From assembly GCA_945860335.1 (NCBI GenBank), contig CAMAQW010000119.1, forward strand, positions 1 to 5,752: a DNA stretch of 5,752 nt. The letters run 5' to 3'. This document shows, in pieces, positions 1 through 5,752 of the stretch; position 1 is the first letter of the stretch, and every line of letters begins with the position of its first letter. This DNA comes from Sediminibacterium ginsengisoli (GTDB taxonomy: Bacteria; Bacteroidota; Bacteroidia; Chitinophagales; Chitinophagaceae). The translations under genes and the position numbers were made by a program. The notes below the pieces were generated by a model. It was not told the origin of the DNA. It saw only the letters and a list, made by a program, of their open reading frames with translations, and did no database searches.

Positions 1-930
1 CGTAATTTTCCTGTCACTGAAATTGTACCCGTAGCATCTGAAAGATCTGTTGGTAAAGAAGTACAGTTTAAAGGTAAAGCGTATAAGGTGGTAAGTATGG
101 AAGATGGTATCGCTGCCAAACCTGCTGTTGCTATATTTTCGGCGGGTGGTAACACTTCACTCGAGTGGGCACCAAAGTATGCTGCTGCTGGCATTCGTGT
201 AATCGATAATTCCTCTGCGTGGCGTATGGATCCTACAAAAAAATTAGTGGTTCCAGAAGTAAATGCGTCTGTATTAACAGCGGAGGATTATATCATTGCA
301 AATCCCAATTGTTCTACCATTCAAATGGTGGTGGCACTTCAGCCATTGCACGAAAAATATAAAATTAAGCGTGTGGTTGTAAGTACTTATCAAAGCGTTA
401 CCGGTACTGGTAAACAAGCCGTTGATCAGCTCTTTAATGAGCGCGCAGGTAAGGAAGGGGAGATGGCGTATAAGTATCAGATCGATTTAAACGTGATTCC
501 TCAAATCGATGTTTTTTTGGAAAACGGTTATACCAAAGAGGAAATGAAAATGGTAAAAGAGACATGTAAAATAATGCAAGACGATACCATTAAAGTAACG
601 GCTACCACTGTGCGTATTCCAGTAGTGGGTGGACACAGTGAGAGCGTAAACGTAGAATTTGAAAACGAATATGATTTAGCGGAAGTAACGGCTTTATTAG
701 CTGCAGCGCCAGGTGTTGTGGTTCAACAAAATGACAATGAACAACTTTATCCAATGCCATTATGGGCTCATGAAAGAGATGAAGTATTTGTTGGAAGATT
801 ACGTAGAGATGAAACCCAACCTAAAACATTAAACATGTGGGTGGTAAGTGACAACTTACGTAAAGGTGCTGCTACCAATGCGGTACAAATTGCCGAATAC
901 CTTACGAGCGTAGGCATTTTAGCTTCTTAG
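1..930 (+). CDS. asd: Aspartate-semialdehyde dehydrogenase, 5'-truncated by window edge
   Basis: This enzyme makes L-aspartate 4-semialdehyde from L-4-aspartyl phosphate with NADPH, the branch-point step toward lysine/diaminopimelate, threonine and methionine, in the cytoplasm. The frame is open from base 1, so 309 residues are visible. Only about 20-25 N-terminal residues, with the GxxGxxG dinucleotide-binding turn, should be missing; the in-frame GTG at 88 is internal, because the translation before it (NFPVTEIVPVASERSVGKEV) is already family sequence. Visible motifs in window residue numbers: SAGGNTS near 47-53; NSSAWRMD with the phosphate-binding Arg75; NPNCST with the catalytic Cys104; STYQSVTGTG with Gln131; EEMK at about 180-183; and RIPVVGGHS with Arg205 and the active-site His212. 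The 7-residue Arg-to-His spacing is the one expected in the family. The C-terminal end (LRKGAATNAVQIAEYL) is complete. It ends 3 bp from the convergent DUF2461 gene. Confidence 0.97.
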   Translation, partial: RNFPVTEIVPVASERSVGKEVQFKGKAYKVVSMEDGIAAKPAVAIFSAGGNTSLEWAPKYAAAGIRVIDNSSAWRMDPTKKLVVPEVNASVLTAEDYIIANPNCSTIQMVVALQPLHEKYKIKRVVVSTYQSVTGTGKQAVDQLFNERAGKEGEMAYKYQIDLNVIPQIDVFLENGYTKEEMKMVKETCKIMQDDTIKVTATTVRIPVVGGHSESVNVEFENEYDLAEVTALLAAAPGVVVQQNDNEQLYPMPLWAHERDEVFVGRLRRDETQPKTLNMWVVSDNLRKGAATNAVQIAEYLTSVGILAS

Positions 931-933
931 TTT

Positions 934-1605
934 TTAGGCATTTATGCCTTCGTTTAAAAATGAAATGAGTGGTTGTAAATATTCAAATGCTTTTGTGAGC
1001 TGCGTTGCAAGGTTTTTATCTTGTAACGCAGTATCGCTAAGCGGAGCGGTAGCCACCCAACTTTTAAGTTTTATATACGTAATAGCAGGGTTCTCTTTTT
1101 CATAACCCTTTGGTTCTCTCAGCAAACTCATACCCTCCGAAAAATCAAGTCCACCATACTGCGCTACAAACTTTTTGTTTTGTACAATCTTTAAAAATTC
1201 GGCGTAATTGTAATCTATTTCCTGTCTTATTTTCCCAACAATACTAGCATCCGGCATATACAGTCCACCGCCTACAAAACTTTTACCTCCTGGTTCCAAA
1301 TGAATATAATAACCGGCTGCCAAAGATTTTTTTCCTCCGGCTTTGATGCTAGCACCCATATTGTTTTTATAAGGCGCTTTGTTTTTACTAAAACGTACGT
1401 CTCTGTTAATTCTAAAAACACATTCTTTGGGTTGCAGTAATGCAATAGCGGGTTCTTTTTTACCAAACTGCGCAATTACTTGCCCTGTAAGGTTTGCAAA
1501 ATCTAATTTAGCGGCTTCGTACTGTTTACGGTTTGCATCGAACCATGCTTTATTGTTGTTTTTATCTAGTTTTTTTAAAAACTGTAAAGTGCTAGCTGCA
1601 AGCAT
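934..1605 (-). CDS. DUF2461 domain-containing protein (TIGR02453-type), function unknown
   Basis: This is a 223-residue, apparently soluble cytoplasmic protein with no signal peptide or membrane segment. It matches the DUF2461 family over its whole length. The clearest hallmark is FRINRDVRFSKNKAPYK at residues 64-80, followed by GYYIHLEPGGKSFVGGG at 98-114 and LYMPD at 115-119. The N-terminus (TLQFLKKLDKNNNKAWFDANR) also has the family's usual opening, a short helix and then an N-x-x-WF motif. No biochemical role is established for the family as far as I know, so none is assigned. The ATG lies 2 bp after the ligA stop codon, with no room for its own promoter or a clear ribosome-binding site, so it is probably translated by coupling from the ligA message. 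The length is normal for the family and the frame is intact. Confidence 0.9.
   Translation of the reverse strand: MLAASTLQFLKKLDKNNNKAWFDANRKQYEAAKLDFANLTGQVIAQFGKKEPAIALLQPKECVFRINRDVRFSKNKAPYKNNMGASIKAGGKKSLAAGYYIHLEPGGKSFVGGGLYMPDASIVGKIRQEIDYNYAEFLKIVQNKKFVAQYGGLDFSEGMSLLREPKGYEKENPAITYIKLKSWVATAPLSDTALQDKNLATQLTKAFEYLQPLISFLNEGINA
936..949. terminator. Small hairpin between convergent asd and DUF2461 genes, possible weak terminator
   Basis: AGGCA (936-940) and TGCCT (945-949) form a perfect 5-bp stem with a 4-nt loop. A T-run (931-935) lies on the left and an A-run (956-960) on the right, which could lengthen the stem imperfectly. The hairpin starts 6 bp after the asd stop and overlaps the last codons of the DUF2461 gene. 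The downstream T-tract is poor for rightward transcription (TCGTTT) and absent for leftward transcription, so a role as terminator is only suggested by its position. Confidence 0.3.
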
Positions 1606-1607
1606 GG

Positions 1608-3725
1608 TTATAGTTTTGAAGATTCAATTAACTGAATAAATTCCGCTTCCGAAATAATATGTATGGTGTTAATTTTTTTAGCTTTTTCTAGCTTGCTACC
1701 TGCATCTTCACCTACTACTAAATAATTTAATTTACTACTTACACCACTCGCAATAACACCTCCCAGGTCGGCGGCCATTTGCTCTGCAGCATTTCGTTTG
1801 AGGGTAGGAAGGGTGCCCGTAAATAAAAATGTTTGACCCGTTAATGAACTCCCAACAGGCGCAGCTTTTTTCTGATTTTTTAAATCGAGACCTACTGCTT
1901 CAAGCTTATGTAAGAGTTCAATATTTTTTTTATCAGCAAAAAAGTCAACAATACTTTTAGCGACTTTAACACCCACGTCTTCAAGTGCTAGCAAATCGGC
2001 TTCCGACTTTGTTGTAAAATCTAGTAAGTGGTCTACGGCGTTGGCTAATGTTTTAGCGGTTGTTTCTCCAATAAACCGGATGCCTAAGCCATAAATTAAA
2101 CGGTATAGGGGTTGTTTTTTAGAAGCTTCTAGTGCTGCTTGTAAATTGTCGATACTTTTTTTACCAAAGCCTTCCAATACACCAATGCGTTCAAAATCTA
2201 AACTGTAAATACTTGGTACATCTGTAATAAGCCCTAGCTCGTAAAATTTGCGCACGTTCGATTCTCCAAAGCTTTTAATATCGAGTGCGTCTTTAGATAC
2301 AAAGTGTATTATTTTTTCTACTACCTGTGCTTCACAGGTGCTGCTGTTACAACGCCACACGGCTTCTGTTTCTTCTTTGCTTAAAGGCGCATTGCAAGCA
2401 GGGCAATGGGTTGGAAAAACAATAGTTTGTTCGCTTCCATCTCTTAATTCTGGTAACGATTTTACAATTTGAGGAATCACATCACCGGCTCTTTCAATTA
2501 AAACAGTATCCCCAATTTTTAAATCTTTTTCTTTAATATATTCTTCGTTGTGTACCGATATACTTGATACGGTTACACCACCTACACTAACGGGTTGCAG
2601 CTTGGCCACGGGTGTAACCGCCCCGGTACGACCTACCTGAAACTCAATGCTGGTAAGCTTTGTAGAAGCCTGTCTCGCTTTAAATTTAAAGGCAATCGCC
2701 CACCTTGGATGGTGTGACGTCATGCCCATTTTTTCTTGTAATGCTATATTGTCTACTTTAATGACCATGCCGTCAATTTCGTAGGGGAGGTTGTCTCTAC
2801 CTGCTTCAAATGACAAGCAATAATCTACCACTGCATCAATACCAGTGACTGCCTTTTTTTCTTTTTTAGGTGATCTAAAACCAAGGTCCCAAAGCATATC
2901 AAGCATGCCACTATGGGTGGTTAATGCAGAATGAAGCGTCTCTGCGTTATCAAGTTTTGTATAGTAGCTGATGTGGTATAAAAAAGCGTCTAAATTTCGT
3001 TGTGCAACTTCACGAGGGTCCTTCATTCTAAGGGCACCAGCTGCTGCATTGCGTGGGTTGGCAAGGGGTGGTAAATTTGAAGCAGCAAGTGTGGCATTAA
3101 ATCCATCAAATGCTTTTTTATGCATAATTACTTCACCTCTTATTTCTACCGTTTGAAGACCATACACCGAAAAATTAGCGTGTAGTGGAATGGATTTAAT
3201 TTGTTTGATGTTTTGGGTGATGTCATCACCTGCTACGCCATCACCTCTTGTTGCAGCGCGCACCAGCTGGTCGTTTTCATAAATCAGTGAAATGCTCGCG
3301 CCATCAAATTTTGGCTCTATCGAATAATCAATGGTATCAAGCCCAATAAAGCCCTTTGCTTTTCTGTCAAAATCTATCAAATCGTCGGCGTTATAGCTAT
3401 TGTCTAAGCTTAACATGGGCACCAGGTGTGCTACCGTTTCAAACTGTCCATTTAAGCTACTACCCACCCTTTGTGTGGGAGAATCCGCCGTTATTTTGCT
3501 AGGATTTTTTTGCTCACAAGCTTCTAGTGCTTTAAATAAGCGGTCATATTCGCCATCGCTAATTAAGGGTTCATTTAAAACGTAGTAGCGGTATTCATGA
3601 AACCGTAACACCTGCTGCAAATCCATCATTTCCTGCTCACTAAATGCCAAACCATTGTTTGTTATAGCCTCTAATAATTGAGTGGTTAAAGCCTGTAAAA
3701 TGCGCAAGTTTTCGGGTGTGAACAT
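1608..3725 (-). CDS. ligA: NAD+-dependent DNA ligase LigA
   Basis: LigA seals nicks in duplex DNA during Okazaki-fragment joining and repair, using NAD+ as AMP donor. All domains are present in its 705 residues. The NAD+-specific Ia region includes HEYRYYVLNEPLISDGEYDR (43-62). The adenylation domain has SPTQRVG (82-88), the adenylated Lys139 in KFDG (139-142), ATRGDG (158-163), EIRGEV (194-199), NPRNAAAG (223-230) and IDGMVIKV (317-324). The OB fold begins near EFQVGRTGAVTP (361-372). A four-cysteine zinc finger uses Cys441, 444, 459 and 464. Helix-hairpin-helix repeats span about 480-610, and a C-terminal BRCT domain covers about 626-705 with the TG of FTGTLP. It is about 34 residues longer than E. 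coli LigA, mostly an N-terminal helical extension ahead of Ia; from memory such extensions occur in this phylum, so the ATG at 3725 was kept. It is probably the first gene of a two-gene unit with the DUF2461 gene. Confidence 0.98.
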   Translation of the reverse strand: MFTPENLRILQALTTQLLEAITNNGLAFSEQEMMDLQQVLRFHEYRYYVLNEPLISDGEYDRLFKALEACEQKNPSKITADSPTQRVGSSLNGQFETVAHLVPMLSLDNSYNADDLIDFDRKAKGFIGLDTIDYSIEPKFDGASISLIYENDQLVRAATRGDGVAGDDITQNIKQIKSIPLHANFSVYGLQTVEIRGEVIMHKKAFDGFNATLAASNLPPLANPRNAAAGALRMKDPREVAQRNLDAFLYHISYYTKLDNAETLHSALTTHSGMLDMLWDLGFRSPKKEKKAVTGIDAVVDYCLSFEAGRDNLPYEIDGMVIKVDNIALQEKMGMTSHHPRWAIAFKFKARQASTKLTSIEFQVGRTGAVTPVAKLQPVSVGGVTVSSISVHNEEYIKEKDLKIGDTVLIERAGDVIPQIVKSLPELRDGSEQTIVFPTHCPACNAPLSKEETEAVWRCNSSTCEAQVVEKIIHFVSKDALDIKSFGESNVRKFYELGLITDVPSIYSLDFERIGVLEGFGKKSIDNLQAALEASKKQPLYRLIYGLGIRFIGETTAKTLANAVDHLLDFTTKSEADLLALEDVGVKVAKSIVDFFADKKNIELLHKLEAVGLDLKNQKKAAPVGSSLTGQTFLFTGTLPTLKRNAAEQMAADLGGVIASGVSSKLNYLVVGEDAGSKLEKAKKINTIHIISEAEFIQLIESSKL

Positions 3726-3859
3726 AGGTCTAATTTGCAGTCGTAAAGTTAATGTCTTCGCTGCTAGTTACCTATGGTTTGAAACGATTTATATACACTA
3801 TTCCTAAACTTTGTATATTGCCTAACCACAAAAAAGGAAAAGCCCTTGTACTTTACCCT
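3726..3859. promoter_or_regulatory. Divergent intergenic region between ligA and the Nudix regulator gene
   Basis: These 134 bp must hold the promoters for leftward ligA and for the rightward regulator group. On the minus strand TAACTTTA (3751-3744) differs at one position from the Bacteroidota -7 consensus TAnnTTTG and lies 18 bp upstream of the ligA ATG, but I see no matching -33 TTTG. On the plus strand AAACTTTG (3806-3813) is a one-mismatch -7 candidate; a TTTG at 3778-3781 lies 24 bp upstream, slightly far. Both assignments are tentative. An A-rich stretch with AAAGGAAAA (about 3833-3841) lies some 20 bp before the regulator's ATG, too distant for a normal ribosome-binding site. The region is A+T rich and shows no conserved small ORF. 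Confidence 0.5.
3791..3818. promoter_or_regulatory. Inverted repeat, candidate operator in front of the Nudix regulator
   Basis: ATATACA (3791-3797) and TGTATAT (3812-3818) are a perfect 7-bp inverted repeat separated by 14 bp. The half-sites start 21 bp apart, about two helical turns, so a dimeric protein could contact both from one face of the DNA. The repeat overlaps the -7-like AAACTTTG (3806-3813) and lies 42 bp before the regulator's start codon, a sensible place for autoregulation. The arms are A+T only apart from one G/C pair, so a chance repeat in an A+T-rich spacer cannot be excluded. Confidence 0.3.
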
Positions 3860-4597
3860 ATGAGCACAAAAAAATCAGCACAAAACACAAGCAATGCGCA
3901 GGTAAACGATGCGGTTCAACTAGTCGTTTCCTATCCTAAAGTGCCATTGACGGTGGATTGTGTGATATTTGGTTTCGAAGAAAATAAGCTTAAAGTACTC
4001 CTCATCAAAAGTGACTTAGCCATTTATAAAGGCAAGTTTTCACTTCTTGGTGACATGGTAAAGGATAATGAAGAATTAGACGACGCAGCATACCGTGTAC
4101 TTCAGGAAAGAACGGGCATGAAAGATGTATACCTCGATCAAGTAAAAACATTTGGCCACCCGTCGCGTCACCCAGGTGGAAGGGTAATAACGGTTGCCTA
4201 TTGTTCGCTCCTCAATATCAACCACCACGCTTTGGCTATTACGGCCAACGAACTGCACTGGCATAGTGTCGAAGATTTAGAAGAAATGGCATTTGACCAC
4301 AAAGAAATTGTAGATGCATGTCATGCCTGGTTGCAAAAAAGAATTCAAGAACATCCACTTGGTTTTAATTTGTTGCCAGAAAAATTTTCGCTCCGTGAAC
4401 TCCAAAACTTGTACGAAGCGATATCTGGCCTAACCCTTGATAGACGTAATTTTAGAAAAAAGTTTGCTTCTATGAAGCTCTTAATTGATATCAACGAAAT
4501 TGAGCAGGATGTACCCCACAGGCCCGGAAAGCTGTATAAATTTGACTTTAAAAAGTACGAGCAAAGTAAGCGTAAGTGGGTGGGTATCGATTTTTAA
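3860..4597 (+). CDS. NrtR/AraR-like Nudix-domain transcriptional regulator
   Basis: The protein has 245 residues. A Nudix fold spans about 30-150, opening with VDCVIFGFEENKLKVLLIK (32-50), and a C-terminal winged helix spans about 170-230 with FNLLPEKFSLRELQNLYEAI, LDRRNFRKKFASM (193-205) and HRPGKLYKFD (220-229). This architecture is that of NrtR, which regulates NAD metabolism, and of Bacteroides AraR, which regulates arabinose use. The Nudix box (65-87) is degenerate: Asp65 replaces the first Gly, and REUxEE reads RVLQER (79-84), so two of the three usual metal-binding Glu are gone and only Glu83 remains. It is therefore probably a ligand-sensing regulator, not a hydrolase; the ligand is unknown. 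The frame is open from an ATG at 3752, but those 36 extra codons resemble no part of the family and cover the intergenic region, so the ATG at 3860 was chosen. It precedes yicC by 16 bp. Confidence 0.88.
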   Translation: MSTKKSAQNTSNAQVNDAVQLVVSYPKVPLTVDCVIFGFEENKLKVLLIKSDLAIYKGKFSLLGDMVKDNEELDDAAYRVLQERTGMKDVYLDQVKTFGHPSRHPGGRVITVAYCSLLNINHHALAITANELHWHSVEDLEEMAFDHKEIVDACHAWLQKRIQEHPLGFNLLPEKFSLRELQNLYEAISGLTLDRRNFRKKFASMKLLIDINEIEQDVPHRPGKLYKFDFKKYEQSKRKWVGIDF

Positions 4598-4613
4598 AAA
4601 ATAAATAGTTACT

Positions 4614-5489
4614 ATGTTATATTCGATGACGGGATACGGTAGAGCCGAACAAACCATTGGCGACAAAACTTTTTTAGTAGAAGTACGTTCGTTAAATGGA
4701 AAGCAGTTTGATCTTCGTATCAATATTCCTGCTTTGTTAAAACCATTTGAGTTTGAAATCCGAAACATGCTCAACGAAGGCTTACAAAGAGGAAGTGTAG
4801 AATGTTTTATTACCATCAAACAAAATGGAACGGGTAAACCTGTTTCTATCAATACCGATTTAGCAAAATCTTATTACGAACCAGTGGCTGCCCTTGCACA
4901 AGAGCTAGGACTTCCACAAGGCGATCTATTAAGTACGCTATTAAAATTACCAGAAGTTATTACAGCTTCTTCCGAAACCTTATCTGACACAGATTGGGAA
5001 GGTTTTCAAAAAGTATTAAAAGAAGCTATTTATCAACTAAATGAACACCGTAAAAATGAGGGCCTCTCTTTAGAAGCCGATCTATTACTTCGTGTTAGCA
5101 ATATCGAAAAGCACCAAGAGGCACTTACCATATTAGCACCCAAGCGCCGCGTAAAAATCAAAGAAGGGTTGGTTAAACTACTAGAAGAGCAAGTTGGTAA
5201 AGAAAATTATGATGGCAACCGTTTAGAGCAAGAGCTCATTTATTACATCGAAAAAATTGACATCAGTGAAGAGCAGGTGCGTTTAAACAACCACTGCGCT
5301 TATTTTAGGTCGATACTCGCCGAAAAAGAGATTAGTAAGGGTAAAAAGCTCTCTTTTATTTTACAAGAATTTGGTCGCGAAATCAACACCACGGGCTCTA
5401 AGGCCAACGACGTTGAAATACAGCAGCTCGTAATTTTGATGAAAGATGAATTAGAAAAAGCCAAAGAACAAATATTAAACGTTTTATAA
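4614..5489 (+). CDS. yicC: YicC/YloC-family endoribonuclease
   Basis: This cytoplasmic protein of 291 residues is close in length to E. coli YicC, which is reported to be an endoribonuclease that takes part in small-RNA degradation. The YicC N-terminal domain (about 1-155) starts with SMTGYGRAE (4-12) and has VEVRSLNGKQFDLR (22-35) and LQRGSVEC (57-64). The C-terminal DUF1732 domain carries the strongest signatures: NRLEQELIYYIEKIDISEE (202-220), RLNNH (223-227) and SFILQEFGREINTTGSKAND (247-266). The start matches the family, whose proteins commonly begin M-x-x-SMT, so the second Met at residue 5 is not preferred. It follows the regulator gene by 16 bp and precedes the lipoprotein gene by 36 bp in the same direction, consistent with co-transcription. 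It is intact, with composition like its neighbours. Confidence 0.95.
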   Translation: MLYSMTGYGRAEQTIGDKTFLVEVRSLNGKQFDLRINIPALLKPFEFEIRNMLNEGLQRGSVECFITIKQNGTGKPVSINTDLAKSYYEPVAALAQELGLPQGDLLSTLLKLPEVITASSETLSDTDWEGFQKVLKEAIYQLNEHRKNEGLSLEADLLLRVSNIEKHQEALTILAPKRRVKIKEGLVKLLEEQVGKENYDGNRLEQELIYYIEKIDISEEQVRLNNHCAYFRSILAEKEISKGKKLSFILQEFGREINTTGSKANDVEIQQLVILMKDELEKAKEQILNVL

Positions 5490-5525
5490 GATTTGTGTTT
5501 GCAAGTGTGTAATTTTATATAAAAT

Positions 5526-5752
5526 ATGGCGGTGAAAAAATATAGCTTTTTAGTGCTTTTAACAGGATGCTTTGTAAGTGCCATTGCACTTTTTTCATGC
5601 AACACCATTGATGTTTTTGAAAAATTTGAAAATTTTCCAAAAAACGAATGGCATGTTTCTAAGCAACCTTCTTTTGCATTTGAAGTAAAAGATACTACGG
5701 CGCCTTATCATATTTATTTTGTGATCAGACACACAGATGCTTACAAGTATAA
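5526..5752 (+). CDS. gldH: Gliding motility lipoprotein GldH, 3'-truncated by window edge
   Basis: Seventy-five codons are visible before the right edge. The N-terminus is a lipoprotein signal peptide: Lys4-Lys5, a hydrophobic stretch (FLVLLTGCFVSAIALF, 8-23) and a lipobox LFSC, placing the lipidated cysteine at Cys25. An earlier Cys15 (LTGC) also fits a lipobox but lies too early in the hydrophobic segment. The mature start has the GldH pattern: an aromatic-rich opening (VFEKFENFPKNEW, 30-42), then FAFEVKDTTAPYHIYFVIRH (50-69) and a Tyr pair (YKY, 73-75), at which such proteins usually continue with Asn. GldH belongs to the gliding and type IX secretion-associated lipoproteins of Bacteroidota, anchored in the cell envelope. 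The identification rests on this partial N-terminus. The start is the first ATG after yicC. Confidence 0.8.
   Translation, partial: MAVKKYSFLVLLTGCFVSAIALFSCNTIDVFEKFENFPKNEWHVSKQPSFAFEVKDTTAPYHIYFVIRHTDAYKY

Noticed and set aside
88..930. GTG at 88 as the true start of asd
   Set aside because: The 29 codons before it are in frame, free of stops, and translate into typical aspartate-semialdehyde dehydrogenase sequence, so the gene begins outside the window.
1379..1639. Open frame of 86 codons on the plus strand opposite the DUF2461 gene and the ligA end
   Set aside because: The minus-strand DUF2461 protein carries clear family motifs over the same bases. The plus-strand translation is Cys/Leu-rich without similarity and is best explained as an antisense shadow.
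3651..3725. Possible mis-annotated ligA start, because the N-terminus is about 24 residues longer than in E. coli LigA
   Set aside because: The extra segment is helical and continuous with the Ia domain, the only nearby alternative starts (Met33 and Met34) would cut close to Ia, and longer N-termini are, as I recall, common in LigA of this phylum.
3777..3785. Short palindrome GTTT-G-AAAC as an operator
   Set aside because: Four-base arms are expected by chance in this spacer, and nothing else supports it.
4481..4852. Open frame of 123 codons on the minus strand across the regulator-yicC junction
   Set aside because: It lies antisense to two well-supported genes, has no recognisable domain, and spans the junction of two real coding regions. 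It is a shadow frame.
5300..5608. Open frame of 102 codons on the minus strand over the yicC end and the gldH start
   Set aside because: It is antisense to the conserved C-terminus of YicC and the GldH signal peptide, and its low-complexity Lys/Ser/Phe-rich translation resembles no known family.

Overview
The window looks like an ordinary chromosomal segment of a member of the Bacteroidota, probably Chitinophagaceae or a close relative. The evidence is the start of a GldH-type gliding lipoprotein, a Nudix-winged-helix regulator of the kind common in this phylum, a moderately A+T-rich composition (about 40% G+C by eye), and start codons without clear Shine-Dalgarno sequences. The lineage is inferred from gene content and protein style, not from a marker search. 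I see no mobile element, CRISPR array, tRNA or rRNA gene, and no sign of recent transfer.

Layout, left to right. (1) The 3' part of asd (aspartate-semialdehyde dehydrogenase) runs rightward and enters from the left edge. It meets, tail to tail and only 3 bp apart, (2) a leftward pair: a DUF2461 protein of unknown function and, directly upstream of it, ligA, the NAD+-dependent DNA ligase. The two are 2 bp apart and almost certainly co-transcribed, with ligA first. (3) A 134-bp divergent intergenic region, the only substantial non-coding stretch, separates ligA from a rightward group. It contains a 7-bp inverted repeat whose half-sites are 21 bp apart, a candidate operator. (4) The rightward group is a NrtR/AraR-like Nudix-domain transcriptional regulator with a degraded Nudix box, a YicC-family endoribonuclease, and the first 75 codons of a lipoprotein recognisable as GldH, cut by the right edge. 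Gaps of 16 and 36 bp suggest one transcription unit.

Most genes are housekeeping: amino-acid biosynthesis (asd), DNA joining (ligA) and RNA processing (yicC). GldH is part of the gliding and type IX secretion-associated gene set of the phylum. The points most worth a second look are the apparently non-catalytic Nudix regulator, which would sense a ligand rather than hydrolyse it, and its divergent placement next to an NAD+-consuming ligase. I found no convincing undescribed system.
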